The notes below the pieces were generated by a model. That model worked only from the letters and a program-made list of their open reading frames with translations. It ran no database searches and had not been told where the DNA came from. A program made the position numbers and the translations under genes. DNA of 64,000 bases from Zingiber officinale (lineage: Eukaryota > Streptophyta > Magnoliopsida > Zingiberales > Zingiberaceae). The DNA lies in contig NC_056000.1 in NCBI RefSeq assembly GCF_018446385.1, positions 48,826,722-48,890,721 of the forward strand, read 5' to 3'. Within the stretch, counting starts at the first letter, position 1. Every line of letters begins with the position of its first letter. Positions 11,108-23,049 of this stretch are shown here, one piece after another.

Positions 11108-11790
11108 AGAGGAGGTTCAAAGTCTCCGGTTCTCTCGAAGGAAGTCAGGTCGATCACTTCTTAGGGTACCCGATCGACTGTTATGGAGGTTTAAAGTCTC
11201 CAATTCTCCCTGACGAAGTCGGACTGGTCACTCCTTAGGATCCCCGATCGATTGTTATGGAGGTTTAAAGTCTCTGGTTCCCCCTACGAAAGCCAGGACA
11301 ATCACTTCTTAGGGTCCTCAATCGACTTTTATGGAGGTTTAAAGTCTTCGGTTCTCCCTAAGGAAGCCAGGCCAATCACTCCTTAGTGTCCCCAATCGAC
11401 TGTTATGGAGGTTTTGAAGTCTCCGATTCTCCCTAAGGAAGTCAAGTCAATCACTCCTTAGGGTTCCCGATCGACTGTTATGGAGGTTTAATGTCTCCAG
11501 TTCCCCCTACGGAAGTCAAGTTGGTCACTTCTTAGGGTCCCCGATCGACTATTATGGAGGTTTAAAGTCTCTGATTCCCTCTTAGGAAGCTAGGTCGGTC
11601 ACTCCTTAGGGTCCCTGATCGACTGTTATGGAGATTTAAAGTCTCTGATTCCCCCTAAGGAAGACATGTCGGTCACTCCTTAGGGTCCTCGATCGACTGT
11701 TATGGAGGTTTAAAGTATCTGGTTCTCCCTAAGGAAGCTAGACCGGTCACTCCTTAGGGTCGTCGATCGACTGTTATGGTGGTTTAAAGA
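11108..11790. repeat. 74-bp tandem array, about nine copies (3' region of gypsy I)
   Basis: Copies of tatggaggtttaaagtctc followed by tctccct, ggaagtc, gtcactccttagggtccc and cgatcgactgt repeat about every 74 bases (for example 11182 and 11256). The array lies downstream of the integrase end on the coding (-) strand, the same place as the 65-bp array in element E. Confidence 0.85.
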
Positions 11791-11999
11791 GAGATAGGTA
11801 TTTCTCCCAAACAATATTGCCTGCATTTCATTTGTTATTTGTATAAAAAATGCTCGAACAAGGTACACTAATGACTTACAATATATCTGTTAAACTCTAT
11901 ACGGTTGCAGATGATTAGTGCTCTAAGGCCGCTCGAGTTTTCTTCCTTCTACATCTTGAAGGTAGTAAGTGCTCGATACAAGTTTTTGTATGATTTTGT

Positions 12000-12578
12000 A
12001 AGGTCCTCCCTATTGTGGCTCTAGCTTATTAACATCTCCTATAGGTTTGATGTGCTTCCATACCAAATCACTCACCTGAAAGAATCTTAGAATAACCCTT
12101 TAATTTTGTTGTAATTTTGTCTCATCCATTGTTGATAAGATATAAGTCGGGTTGCTGCTTTATCCCACACTTCCTTTATTAAATCAAGCTCCATAAGACG
12201 TCGATCTGCGTTGTTGTCATCATAAAGCCTTCTTTGATCAGACTCCACTCCAACCTCTATTGGAATTACTGCTTCCCCGCCATAAACCAAATGAAAAGGG
12301 GTAATTCCAATAGCTTCTCGAGGAGTAGTACGATGTGCCCATAATATAATGGGTAATTCCTCTACCCAGCTGTCACCCACATGATCTAACTTGATTTTGA
12401 GTCCTCTGATAATCTCCCTATTAGATAATTATGCTTGTCCATTGTTTTGTGGATACGCCATAGAGGTAAAAGCTTGTGTAATGTCATAATCAGAACACCA
12501 TTTCTTAATTTTCCTTCCTTAAAATTATCTTCCATTATCAAAAACTATTTTATGCAGAATACCAAATCTGCAAACAAT
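12000..12578 (-). pseudogene. Integrase C-terminal half, gypsy I
   Basis: The - strand encodes part of the integrase core and tail: KHIVCRFGILHKI near 12575, then WVEELPIILWAHRTTPREA and TPFHLVYGGEAVIPIEVGVE at 12240-12380. Comparable motifs occur in element E. Frame breaks and lost catalytic segments make it non-functional. Confidence 0.8.
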
Positions 12579-12583
12579 ATGCT

Positions 12584-14351
12584 TGTAAGGTAATAGGTTG
12601 CTAAACACGCAAACGAGCAACGGAAAAACCTATTACCCCAGACGATCCATGTGAAAGGAAACAAAACTTTATACTAAGTAGATCTAAAACACGATGAAGT
12701 ATACCTTTGGTGCGTGCTCACGGACTCCCGACAGCTCAGATCACAGTACAATCTCGCGTTCGCGCCTCTACGGTATCCACACGAACAAGTGTTCGTTTGT
12801 CTCACAAACTCACAAAAGGAGAAAGGTTGTGCTAGCAACCTTGAAGGTGGATTTCGGCCAAGGAGAAGAGGAGCAAGAAGAATGAAGATTAAGTCCAAAA
12901 ATGAAGAGCAAAAAGCTTAAGTATTTTCATCCAATGAAACACTTAATTAGCATTAATGGCCTTAATGAGCATTTACACTCCATTAAGGACCAAACTTTTA
13001 ACTCTTCATTTTGAATGAGTGTAACTCCTCATTTCAATTTCAAAAATTAAATGGGATAAATAATCATTGAATTTCAAAATTCAATGATTATTTCCATTAA
13101 TCTTCACTTGAGTCAAACTCAAGTCTCCTCACTTGAGTCTAACTCAAGTCTAATTCACTCGAGTCTAACTCAAGTCTAATTCAATCGAGTTTTACTCAAT
13201 TGATTTCATGCAATTCAAATTCAATGAATCACTATTTCATTAATTCGAATTGACTCCTTGAGTCTAGTTTGAATTGGACTTAATCCAACAATTAGATCCA
13301 CTTGAGTTCAACTCAATAAGCCTAATTCGGATTAGACCTAATCCAATGATTCATTATATGAACCCATCTCCAAATCTACTTGTTCTTTATGTGTGACCCA
13401 ATAGGTTTTCGTAACGTTGGCAATGTACCCAACTCAGCATTTAGATACATAAGCAATGAGTGGCATCTAGCAAAGCATCATTGCTACCGAAGTGACAAGA
13501 AGGTCAAGATCCGACCTAACCTGTCCATAACTATTATCTTGTATGACTTTGTCCCTCTATCCTTGATATCTAGATTGATCAATGAGGCATAAACCGTGTC
13601 ATCCTCTTATCAACCTTTGTGTTTCTTGATCTCTAAGTAGACACACTCAATCAAATAAGCTCAATATCTCATATTGACTCATTTGCGCATGGTCATGCTT
13701 TCTTGTGTCCTACTAATCAAGGGGCCCACAGATATTGCTTTCATCACATGGAAGGGATAGATCTCATCTACATCACTCACACCCCTCCGCATAATTCATT
13801 ACATACCCAGTGATCAACTTTATTGTCCACCTTGTTACAAGTGATGTTTGCCGATACCAAAGTACACAACTCCTTATGTAGAGAACTGTAGTGACTATAA
13901 GTCTAAAGATTATTTACACCAATAGTCACATGAGAATGTTTATGACACTCATATAACAATCTATGAAACATTCTCATGACGGGTCATTCAGTATATATTC
14001 TCTAATATATACCCATGTGCCAACCTGATATCTCATATCCATGACTTGTGAGATCAAGCCATCCGTTGACCTACATGCTAGTTTCAACACATTAATATTG
14101 TCTTTGTATATTAATGCTCGACTAGGAATAGTTAAGAGTAGTGTTCTCTACAATATCTCGCTATCAATTCAACCAATTGATATATTGTAGATAAGAACCT
14201 ACTATCCAAGGACATTATTATATTTATTCAATCGGCACTGAACTGAAATAAATATAATAACCAACTTTGCCTTTTTATTTATAATGAAATATGGTACAAT
14301 AATGTGCCCTTTACAATCATCTCATAATTGGTACTAGGGCTAATACTAAAA
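12584..14351 (-). repeat. Solo LTR H (1768 bp) inserted in the gypsy I integrase
   Basis: The host reading frame is interrupted between a WQH codon run on the right and IVCRFGI on the left. Identical 5-bp direct repeats atgct flank the insert (12579-12583 and 14352-14356). On the - strand it begins ttttagtattagccctag and ends ccttaca, so the usual first TG seems mutated. No coding region, primer site or second LTR is seen. The family is not otherwise present in the window. Confidence 0.8.
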
Positions 14352-14389
14352 ATGCTGCCACAGAAATTTGATAACTGCATATTCAGTAA

Positions 14390-14840
14390 TTCTGGCTAAT
14401 GGTTCTGCTTCTACCCATTTGGAGAAATAATCCACTGCTACCAACAAAAACCTTCTTTAAGCAGGAGCAAGAGGGAAATGTCTCACTATATCCATGTCCC
14501 ATTGGTCAAAAGGACAAGATATTATAGAAGTCTTCAATAATTCAGTAGGATGGTGAGGAATATTTTTATGTTTTTGACAACACAACAAGTTCTCACCAAC
14601 TGAACAACATCTGCTTGTAAAGTGAGCCAAAAATATCCAGCTAATAATATCTTCCTGGATAAAGACCTGCCTCCTATATGACTGCCACAAGAATCTTGGC
14701 GCACTTCCTGTAGAATATATTGTATATCATATGATCCCACACATTTAAGCAGAGGACTAGAGAAAGCTCTTTTGTATAAATGATCCCCAATCATAGTATA
14801 TTGACTAGCCCTTTTCTTGAATATTCTAGCTTGCTCCACA
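14390..14840 (-). pseudogene. Integrase N-terminal half, gypsy I
   Basis: The - strand shows the end of RNase H linker and the zinc-binding integrase N-terminus (HIGGRSLSRKILLAGYFW, CCVVKN) and the start of the core (SCPFDQWDMDIV, then KWVEAEPLA). Frames change twice. It continues past the solo LTR at 12000-12578. Confidence 0.8.
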
Positions 14841-15039
14841 TCATCAGGTAAAATTCCTTGTCGTAAAAATAGAATGATTGATGTTCTCTAATCACCTTGA
14901 ATTTCCAGATTATCCTATTGTTCCACACAAGATATTAACAATGTTTGTTCTACTGTCTTATCCAAACTCCAAGGCACAATGGTAGAAGTTAGTTTAGCTA
15001 ACTCATCTGCAACTTGATTATTTGTTCGAGGGATTGTCT

Positions 15040-15342
15040 TTATACTTCTTGAAATTCAGCCTTCAACTTATCAAAAGCCTCCGCATATAGCTTGAGCATT
15101 TCATTACTGATTCCAAAGCTGCCTGTTAATTGTTGTGCCGCCAATTGGGAGTCAGAATGAATTACCATTTTAGCAGCTCTCACATGCTTAGCAGCTTGCA
15201 AACCTGCTATTAAGGCTTCACATTCTGCTTCATTATTGGTAGTTCTATAATTTAGTTTGATAGATAACTGTATTCGATCCTCCCTAGGAGATATGAGAAG
15301 AACTCCAATTCCACTACCTTGACGAATAGAAGATCTATCCAT
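15040..15342 (-). pseudogene. RNase H domain remnant, gypsy I
   Basis: An open stretch with GIGVLLISPREDRIQLSIKL, NNEAECEALIAGL and VIHSDSQLAAQQL matches the plant gypsy RNase H. The catalytic Glu and Asp surroundings are visible. The flanks are broken. Confidence 0.85.
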
Positions 15343-15429
15343 ATAAATAATCCAGGTTTCCTCGATTTCGAGGCTTGAAATTTCTGTTATGAAGTCAGCT
15401 AAAGCTTGGGCTTTGATGGCTGCACGAGG

Positions 15430-16600
15430 TTGATACTATATATTATAGTTATTGAGTTCGGTTGTCCATTCGATTAGTCTCTCGGACGCTTTCGGGTTGA
15501 TAAGCACCCGACCGAGAGTGCTATTAGTTAACACTGCAATTGGGTGCGACAGAAAATAAGGGTGTAACCTTCGAGCTGCTAGAACCAATCCGTAAGCTAA
15601 TTTTTCGAGTATTGTATATCGACACTCTGCCTCTTTTAACAAATGGTTCAAGAAATACACTGGTAATTATTCTCTTTCTTCCTGCCTCACTAATACAGAA
15701 CCGATGGCGTGATCATTAGCGGACAAATACATCCACAAAGTTTCTCCTACTACTGGTTTAGCTAGTATAGGAAGAGTAGACAAATACTCTTTTAAGTCTT
15801 CGAACGCCTTACTATAATCCTCGTCCCAATGGAACTTGGTTGCTCGTTAGAGTACCTTGAAGAAAGGGAGACTCCGATCAGCCAACCGAGAGATGAAGCG
15901 GGCTAGGGCGGTAATCCTTCCTGTCAATCTTTGAGCCTCCTTCAAGTTCTTTGGGGGAGTCATGTCTTGCAATGCCTTCACCTTGCTGGGGTTGGCTTCT
16001 ATGCCTCGTTTGATCACCATGTATCCCAGGAACTTTCCACTCTTGGCTCCAAATAAACACTTTCCGAGATTGAGTTTGAGCCCATTCTTTCTCAGAGTCC
16101 TACAAGTTTCTTCAATATCAGCACATAAACTAGAAGCCCTTATAGTTTTTATAAGGATATCATCGAAATAAACTTCCATATTTCTACCGATCTATTTCTA
16201 GAACACCTTGTTCATAAGTCGCTGATAAGTAGCCCTACATTCCTAAGACCAAAAGGCATAACATTATAGCAATAAGTACCTTCAGCAGTTATAAAACTAA
16301 CCTTTTCTTGATCAACCTTAGCAAGTGGGATCTGATGATACCCCTGATAAGTATCCAGCATGCTAATAAATTCGCAGCCGGTTGTTGAATCCACCAATTG
16401 ATCTATATGGGGCAGAGGGTAATAGTACTTTGGATAAGCTGTGTTGAGATCTATGAAGTCGATACATACTCGTCATTTATTGCCCGACTTAGAAACCAGA
16501 ACCACATTTGCCAGCCAGCTTGGGAATTGTACTTTCCGGATATATCCCGCTTCCAGTAATTTATCTACTTCTTCTTTGATAATTTTATTTTGATCGGCTC
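15430..16600 (-). pseudogene. Reverse transcriptase remnant, gypsy I
   Basis: Pieces in three frames: the palm start (VDSTTGCEFISMLDTYQGYH, YNVMPFGLRN at 16212-16397), then VYFDDILIKT with the catalytic FDD near 16150-16170 and KCLFGAKSGKFLGYMV, and the thumb/connection domain at 15436-15660 (YFLNHLLKEAE). Multiple frame breaks. The layout is the same as element E. Confidence 0.85.
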
Positions 16601-16699
16601 TAAAATATCGCTTTTTTTTGTTTGACAGGTCGGACGTCAGGATAAACATACAGAGCGTGTTCCATAACTGTTGGGGTGATGCCTTTCACCTCCTTAGGT

Positions 16700-17420
16700 G
16701 TCTAGGCGAACACATTGTTGTTTCTTGTCAGACATTTTATCATATCCTCTCTGAGATCAGGATCCAAGTCGGAAGTGATACGCGTGGTAGCTTCCAATCG
16801 ACCAGGCTGTATTTGCACCTCCTCCTTTTCTTCATATATGAGAGTGGGTGGTTTTTCATGAATTGCATTGATATCTATCCTTTGAGCTTTCCTGGCAGCA
16901 TTAGCTTCCACCTTGACAATCTCCACATAACACTTTCGTGCTATTATTTGATCTCCTTTAACTTCCCCTACTCGATCATCCACAGGAAATTTTATTTTTT
17001 GACAAAAAGTATAAATGACCGCCCTGAATTCATTCAGGGTCGGTGGACCCTGGATAACGTTGTAAGCCGAGAGGGCATCCACCACTATGAAAATCGATCT
17101 GCGAGTTCGCATAAGGGGTTCCTCCCCCCAAAGATATGGCCAACTTTATCTAACCCAAGGGGTTCACCTCATTGCATGTGAATCCATATAATGGGGTGAC
17201 CATAGGTTGAAGCTCGCTCGGGTCAATCTGTAATTCGTCAAAAGCTTGTTTAAAAAATGATGTTGACAGAGCTGTCAGTGTCAATAAAAGTGCGTGAGAT
17301 ATTATAATTGGCTATAACAGCCTTGATTATCAATGCATCATCATGGGGTACGTACTTTTACCCCTGCCAAGTCTTTGGGTCCTAAATTGATTTCTGGTCC
17401 AGGTGCCTTTTCAGCACTAC
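16700..17420 (-). pseudogene. Protease-to-RT linker remnant, gypsy I
   Basis: The open stretch 16702-17112 carries AYNVIQGPPTLNEFRAVIYTF and FPVDDRVGEVKGDQ, the C-terminal part of the gypsy protease. Further right (17115-17420) the - strand continues with decayed protease sequence. It lets one compare the gag-pol junction: where element E has two stop codons this copy reads Lys and Tyr. Confidence 0.75.
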
Positions 17421-17499
17421 ACCCGACGATATGAAAAGTTAATCGCCGGTCGTGCGACTTCCTCACCTGATTGGAATTACCATCAGTCGGCCCTCCTGC

Positions 17500-18193
17500 T
17501 ATCATGTTAATGTTACCTCGAGCAGCATTATTACGATTTTCTTCCTATCTAGCTGATGACGACTTTGATTGTACCTGGCCGAGTGCTTGAGTCGATGCCC
17601 CAGGGAGTGGTAATATTCCTGCTTGTGGCCCACTCGGCTGATACTCAATCTTGAGCAGATTATTTTGTCGAGGATATTATCTGCGATTCTAAGTAGGAGA
17701 ACTCGAGTAAAATAATTCTCGGTGTGATGAGTATTGGTTAAATGATAGGTGCACCACCTTTGAGGAAACTGTTGAGGAGCTCTCACGTGTTGCACTACTT
17801 AAGGTCGCGGCTCGGGATGACGATGGGGCAAGTCCGCCCGAGGTCCTTTAGGAGGCTGAGCAAGTCCCCTCGGGCAAGCTACTATCGGAACCGGTGCAGG
17901 AGCATTAACTTCTTTCCTGTGTGCAGCTTGAGCTTCTTCCACATTGATAAATTCATAGGCCTGTTCAATTAATATATCTAAATTGGTAGGAGGATTCCTA
18001 ACCAAGTCTTTGAAGAAATCATTATCATTAAGCCCTTGAGAGAACGTGCTTACCAAGATCTTCGTAGTGGCTGATGGAACAACAATGACCACTTGATTAA
18101 ATCTCTTAATATAAGCTCTGATAGATTCTTTAGGCACTTGCTTAATAGAAAAAAGACTCTATGGAGTTTTGTGATATCTTCGATTGCTGAAAA
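17500..18193 (-). pseudogene. gag remnant, gypsy I
   Basis: The - strand reads SIRAYIKRFNQV and QGLNDNDFFKDLVRNPP and EFINVEEAQAA, the retrotransposon gag domain, followed at 17502-17795 by CTYHLTNTHHTENY, a CHHC-type knuckle with its last Cys changed to Tyr. The N-terminal part is lost at about 18193, where a 20-base duplicated piece (gagttttgtgatatct) marks the breakpoint. Confidence 0.8.
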
Positions 18194-18219
18194 AATGATA
18201 CATGGAGTTTTGTGATATC

Positions 18220-18513
18220 TCTTAATATATATATATATATAGCGCTAGTTTGATACTAGCACCTGCAAATATCACGTTGGTGTTGATCTTTTAATATAAT
18301 ATCTAAAGTAGTGCTAACTAACACCATTGTTAGTGCTTATTTGCATAAATCAACACCAACATGGTGTTTGTTTGCATAAATCGACACTAATGTTAGTGTT
18401 GGGTTGCACAAATTAGTGTTGGTGCTGGCTTGTGTAAATCAACACCAATGTTGGTACTAATTTGCATAAATCAGCACCATGTGTACCAACAGTGGTGTTG
18501 GTTAGCATCACTA
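18220..18513. repeat. CACCAA/TTGGTG palindromic repeat array, left part
   Basis: After a (TA)n run at about 18223-18239, units of about 31 bases read gcataaatcaacaccaa then tgttggtgttggttt, each nearly self-complementary. The array ends at copia LTR B1 and resumes on the far side of copia B at 45590. It does not code. Confidence 0.75.
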
Positions 18514-18922
18514 TGTTGGATCAGAAAGATGCTAGAGGGAGGTGAATAACGTTCTACGAAAATTGAGAATTAAAACAAGTTATACATCGGAATAAAGAAG
18601 ATAAAAACAATGCTAACAAGGTCAAGTTTTACTTGGTTAGGCGCCTTCGACAACTCCTACTCCAAAGATCGCACTCGTCAAGTGCTTTCGTTAGACAATC
18701 CACTAATAGTTCAAAAAGTTACAATAGTGAAGTACAAAAACTATATACGAAAGGTTATCAACAACAGATAAACTAAGAAGAGCTTGATGTTCGGTTGTCG
18801 GTGGAACATTACAACGTCGTAGAAGCTTTTTCAGAGCAGCACGCAAGAGCAAAAGTTGAAGAAGATGTTGTTCTGAAATTGCTGGTCAAAGGCCTTTATA
18901 TAGGCTCATTCTGGGCACCTAG

Positions 18923-21503
18923 TGTTAGAGTGTATACTAAAAGCCTAGCTTTTGGTATAAACATTTATCTAGAAATAAGAATCACATTGGTCAAATGTCT
19001 ACATTTATGATAAATGTAGTTGTTCAATTAATTTATATTGTAGATAACATGGTGTGTGGTGTCACACACAGAGGATCATGTTATCAGTACCTTATAAATT
19101 ATAAACAGTAGCTCACGACCAAGATGGAAAGGAACAAACCATTTGAAGGTCGTAGTGTAATTAGGTATTAGTTTATCTTAACTATATAATTACGCTAGTA
19201 CACTTAGAGTGTATTGAGTAGGATCATTAGAGGTCGTTTCTTTTATACTGACTTTATAAAGAAACAAAGACCTCAGTTATTATGGAAGTGTGTGCTCTTA
19301 ATCCTAATATAATAACATATTTGATATTTATTTCTTTAATTTGTCAATGGGTGAGATTTAGTTCGATGAATCAATAAGCCCGATAAGTTGGGAAATGATA
19401 TCACTTATAGTGTGTGTTGTTGATTATAGAAGGAAACTGTGTCCTAGAGATACTAGGTTGAGAATGTCCCAAGAGGAGCTCAAAAGGATTGTCATGTTAA
19501 ACCCTGCAGGTGGACTTAGTCCGACATGACGATGAAGTTGAGTGGTACTACTCTTGGAACTAGATATTAATTAAGTGAGTTGTCAGTAACTTACTTAATT
19601 AGTGGACATTTGTTATCTTAAACACAGGGAGACTAACACACTCATAATAAGAAGGAGCCCAAAATGTAATTTGGGATTGGTGCGGTAGTTCAATAATAGT
19701 TCTCTAGTGGAATGAATTATTATTGATAAAATTAAGTTGTGTGTTCGGGGCGAACACGGGATGCTTAATTTTATCGGGAGACCAAAACCAATTCCTCCTC
19801 TCGGTCCCTATCGTAGCCTCTTATTTATAGAGTACTATACCCACCTATACCCACCTTCATACCCATGAGAAAGGGGCCGGCCAAGCTAGCTTGTGGTTCA
19901 AGATAGGGTCGGCAAAGCCTTGGTTCATGGGTGGCCGGCCCTAGCTTGTACCCAAGCTTAGGTGGCGGCCCCATTAAATTAAAAGAATTTTAATTTTAAT
20001 TTTTATTATGTGGAAGATATAATTTATTACAGAAAATTAAAATTAAAATATCTCTTTAAAAGATCTACAAAAGATTAAAAGAAAGAGATTAGATCTCTTT
20101 CCTTATTTGTAGATTGGAAAGATATTTTATTTTTTCTCTATGAAGAATTATTCACATGTTGAAAATTAAAATTATAGAAATTTCTTTTTATCAACCATGA
20201 AGGGATTTTAAAAGGAAATTTTATTTTTTAAAATTTCCAAAGACAAAAAAGGAAGTTTTAATTGTTGATTAAAATTATCCTATTTGCTCTACATGAGGTG
20301 GCCGGCCACATACAATTAATTAGGAAAATTTATTTAATTTTTTCTTAATTAATTGTTGTCAAGGAAAGTTAAGGAAATTTTATTATAAATAAATTTCCTT
20401 ATTTGCCAAAGCCAAGGAATATAAAAGAAGGGGTAGGGGTGCCTTCATGGGGAACAACCTCTATTATTTTTCTCCCTCTTTTCCTTGGTGTGGTGGCCGG
20501 CCCTTCCCTTTCTCTCTTCTCCTCTTGTTGGCCGAAACCTATCTTCTTGGTGGAGCTTTTGTTTGTGGTCGGATCAAGGAAGGAGAAGAAGGAGAGAAAG
20601 CAAGTCTCATCTCTAGCATCCCTTGGAGCATTGGTGGTGGCCGAAATTATTCATCCTTGAAGAATATTATTGTGGCCGGCCATCCTCTTCCTTTCTTCCT
20701 CTTTTGTGGTGGCCGAAACTTATCTCTTGCTTGGAGTTCTTGTGGTGGCCGGATACTACTTGGAGAAGAACAAGAAGAAGGAGAGAAAGCTTGTATCCCT
20801 TAGAGCTTGGTTGGTGTTTTGTTCTTCGTCCTTGGTGAAGCTTCTTTGTGTTGGCCGAACCTAGCTAGGAGAAGAAGAAGGTGCTTGGTGGTTTCTCATC
20901 TCGGAAGATCGTTGCCCACACAACGTCCGAGGTTAGAAGAGGAATACGGTAGAAGATCAAGAGGTTTTTCTACAAGGTATAACTAGTAATTTTTCTTTCC
21001 GCATCATACTAGTTATTTATGGAAATAATACCAAATACAAGAGGCTTATGATTCTAGAATTTCGAATATATTTTTCGATGTTGTGTTCTTTTGTTTTTTC
21101 TTTTCCTTGTGATTTGATTGTTCTTTTCGGTTAACCTAAAGTTATTTTAGGAAATTAAATATTAGCTTTCTATAAAAGGTTTTGTCTAGTCGGTGGTGGT
21201 TGCTCCCATATCCAAGAAGGCCGTGTGCCTCGCCACGTCAGTACTGGGAACCAATTATGGAAATTAATATTTAATGGAATTAATAACTTAAGGTGATTTG
21301 GGTCGAACGTGTTAAGTTCCGCAGGAGATCCAAGTCAAAACCTAAAAGAACAAATAGATTAAGTTTTGGATCAAACGTGTTAAGTTCTGCAGGCGATCCA
21401 AAATTTAATTTAAAAGAACACATGGTAGCTAGGAAAAGGTTCAGACCTTTGTACAAATTTTTTGTACAGTGGAACCTCTAGGTTTTCCGAGTAGCAACCA
21501 ACA
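18923..21503 (+). repeat. Solo LTR of copia family A (A3), 2581 bp
   Basis: Runs from tgttagagtg to gcaaccaaca with perfect 5-bp target repeats cctag at 18918-18922 and 21504-21508. It interrupts LTR B1 exactly, since the flanks join to match LTR B2. Compared with A1 it has many GGCCGGCC palindromes (near 19875, 19932, 20298, 20490 and 20675). A TATAAAAG box is at 20420. No internal region remains, so it arose by LTR-LTR recombination. Open frames at 20403-20864 are chance. Confidence 0.92.
20420..20427 (+). promoter_or_regulatory. Putative TATA box of solo LTR A3
   Basis: tataaaag preceded by gccaaggaa, conserved with LTR A1. The 12-base palindrome GTGGCCGGCCAC lies about 110 bases upstream (20298-20309). 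Confidence 0.55.
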
Positions 21504-22515
21504 CCTAGAACCCCTCTGGGCGCCTGGACCATTGCGGACATGGTGATCTCTCATCAAAACTCAATTCGTCAAGTTTATCCACCTTCGGACGCTTAGATCG
21601 TTGGCGTGGGTTCAGCCAGTTGTCATGCTCTAACTCAGCTTTGAAATGAAATTTTTGGTCCGGGCACCTGGACCAACTCCAGACGCTTAAACTACCCGGG
21701 TGCCTGGCCAGGCTACCCAAGTGAGGCTGGTTTGGGCGCCCTAACCAGCTTTGGGTACTCGGAGTCCGGGTGCCCGGATCCCTTCCTAGCACTCGGAGTT
21801 CGGCCGCCCGAGCAAGGCTGGTTCGAGCGCTCGGACCAGCTTTGAGTGCTCGGAGTCTGGGCACCCGGCTCCCTTCTGGACGCTCGGAGCCAGGCGCCCG
21901 GATCCCTTCTAGGCGCTCGGAGTCTTGGCGCCCGGACTTTTTTTTTCATCCATCTTCCCTGCAAAAAAAGATAGTACTGGGCAATAAAAATATGTTTATC
22001 CTGTAAAATAAAATTAGCATAATATAATAAGATAGGAATAGTAATTAGATCTTGTCTCTTCAAGACTAGGATCTAGTCAAGATCTTAAATTAGGTTTCCC
22101 AAATGGACCTAAGTTGAACCGACGACAATAGTTTCCTCAACCAGGAACGTGTCCTCACTGGATCTTTTTTCTAGTTGCTTACCTCTTCCTTACCTAATCG
22201 CCTGACTTACCTTTAACCCACCAAGTCTTTCTGCCAGTTGTTAGGTCCGCAGATTCAACTAGACTTTGGTCAGTTAATAGGTCCCGCAGACACAACTGAA
22301 CTTCCTGCCCGATATCGGGTCCTGCTGACCTATCTAGACTTTGCACCAATTATCGGATCCCATGGAACTTGCTGGATTTCAGCTTGGTATTAGTCCTTAA
22401 GATCCATCAACTTCTGCACACTTAGTAAAGCAATTAGACCACAGGCACTTTAACTTTAATCTCTTTGTCATTCATAAAAACCTAAGTGAGTTCATTAGTA
22501 CAAATTACACCAACA

Positions 22516-22530
22516 ATCTCTCCCTTTTTA
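22516..22530 (-). promoter_or_regulatory. Polypurine tract of copia B
   Basis: The - strand reads taaaaagggagagat directly before the LTR start tgttggtgtaa, which proves that the left LTR is the 3' LTR and gives the strand of the element. Confidence 0.75.
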
Positions 22531-23049
22531 TGCAATGACAACCTGCTTTAAAGTTAGTAAAAAGATAATATTGAAAGATAATATGCAAAAAGCAAACAAC
22601 TAATTTAAGTTAGTTTTACATTTGAATTAGCTAATTAAGTTTGTTTATTTTTTTCTACATTAACCCTTACTTTGGCATAAAATGAACCTTGCTTTGGCAT
22701 TCATAAAAAAAATACTAGGATAAAAAAATGATGGGCATAAAATGTGATTAAGTAATGCCAGATAGGCATGCAAAATATTACTGAAAATAAACACTTTTTA
22801 TATCTCAAAACCAGTGAGAGATTTTAACAAAAGCTTGTAAACATTTTTAAGATAATTTATTAAGTAAAATTCTGGCAAAGTTATTTTCCATGTAAAACAT
22901 TGTAGAAATTTTCAAGGAAATTTCTACAATTGTTGAGGAATTTTATTTCAAAAGAAATTTCTAAGTCAAGTTTTTCAAAGAAAAAAATTGTTAAGTGAAC
23001 TTCTTCTAAATAAATCTTCAAAAAAAAATAAATATTTGTAAAAAAAATC
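22531..23049 (-). other. 3' non-coding region of copia B, left piece
   Basis: AT-rich sequence with repeated short motifs such as tttcaaag and attttaaag and no gene. It continues at 26966 after the gypsy F insertion. Confidence 0.55.

Larger units (their letters stand above)
11087..18193 (-). mobile_element. Degenerate Ty3/gypsy (Tat-type) element I, internal region
   Basis: Reading on the - strand from the right: gag, protease, RT, RNase H, integrase, then a tandem-repeat 3' region. All domains match the better copy E (37848-42983) but contain many stops and frameshifts. No LTR is recognised at either side: the left end stops at LTR A2 and the right end is cut within gag near 18193. A 1768-bp solo LTR (12584-14351) splits the integrase. 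An old, dead copy. Confidence 0.85.
18514..22515 (-). repeat. 3' LTR of copia B (B1), split by solo LTR A3
   Basis: Matches the 5' LTR B2 on both sides of the A3 insertion: tgttggatcagaaa...gctaacaaggtcaag on the left, and agaacccctctgggcgcctgg onward to caccaaca on the right. Without A3 it is about 1.4 kb, longer than B2 (1218 bp) mainly from extra gcgcccgg-type repeats at 21650-21935. A TATA box (ctatataaagg on the - strand) is at 18894-18903. Confidence 0.85.

Noticed and set aside
20403-20864. Overlapping + strand frames of 64-118 codons
   Set aside because: They lie inside solo LTR A3, run in all three frames over GGCCGG/CTTCTT-rich sequence and match no domain.
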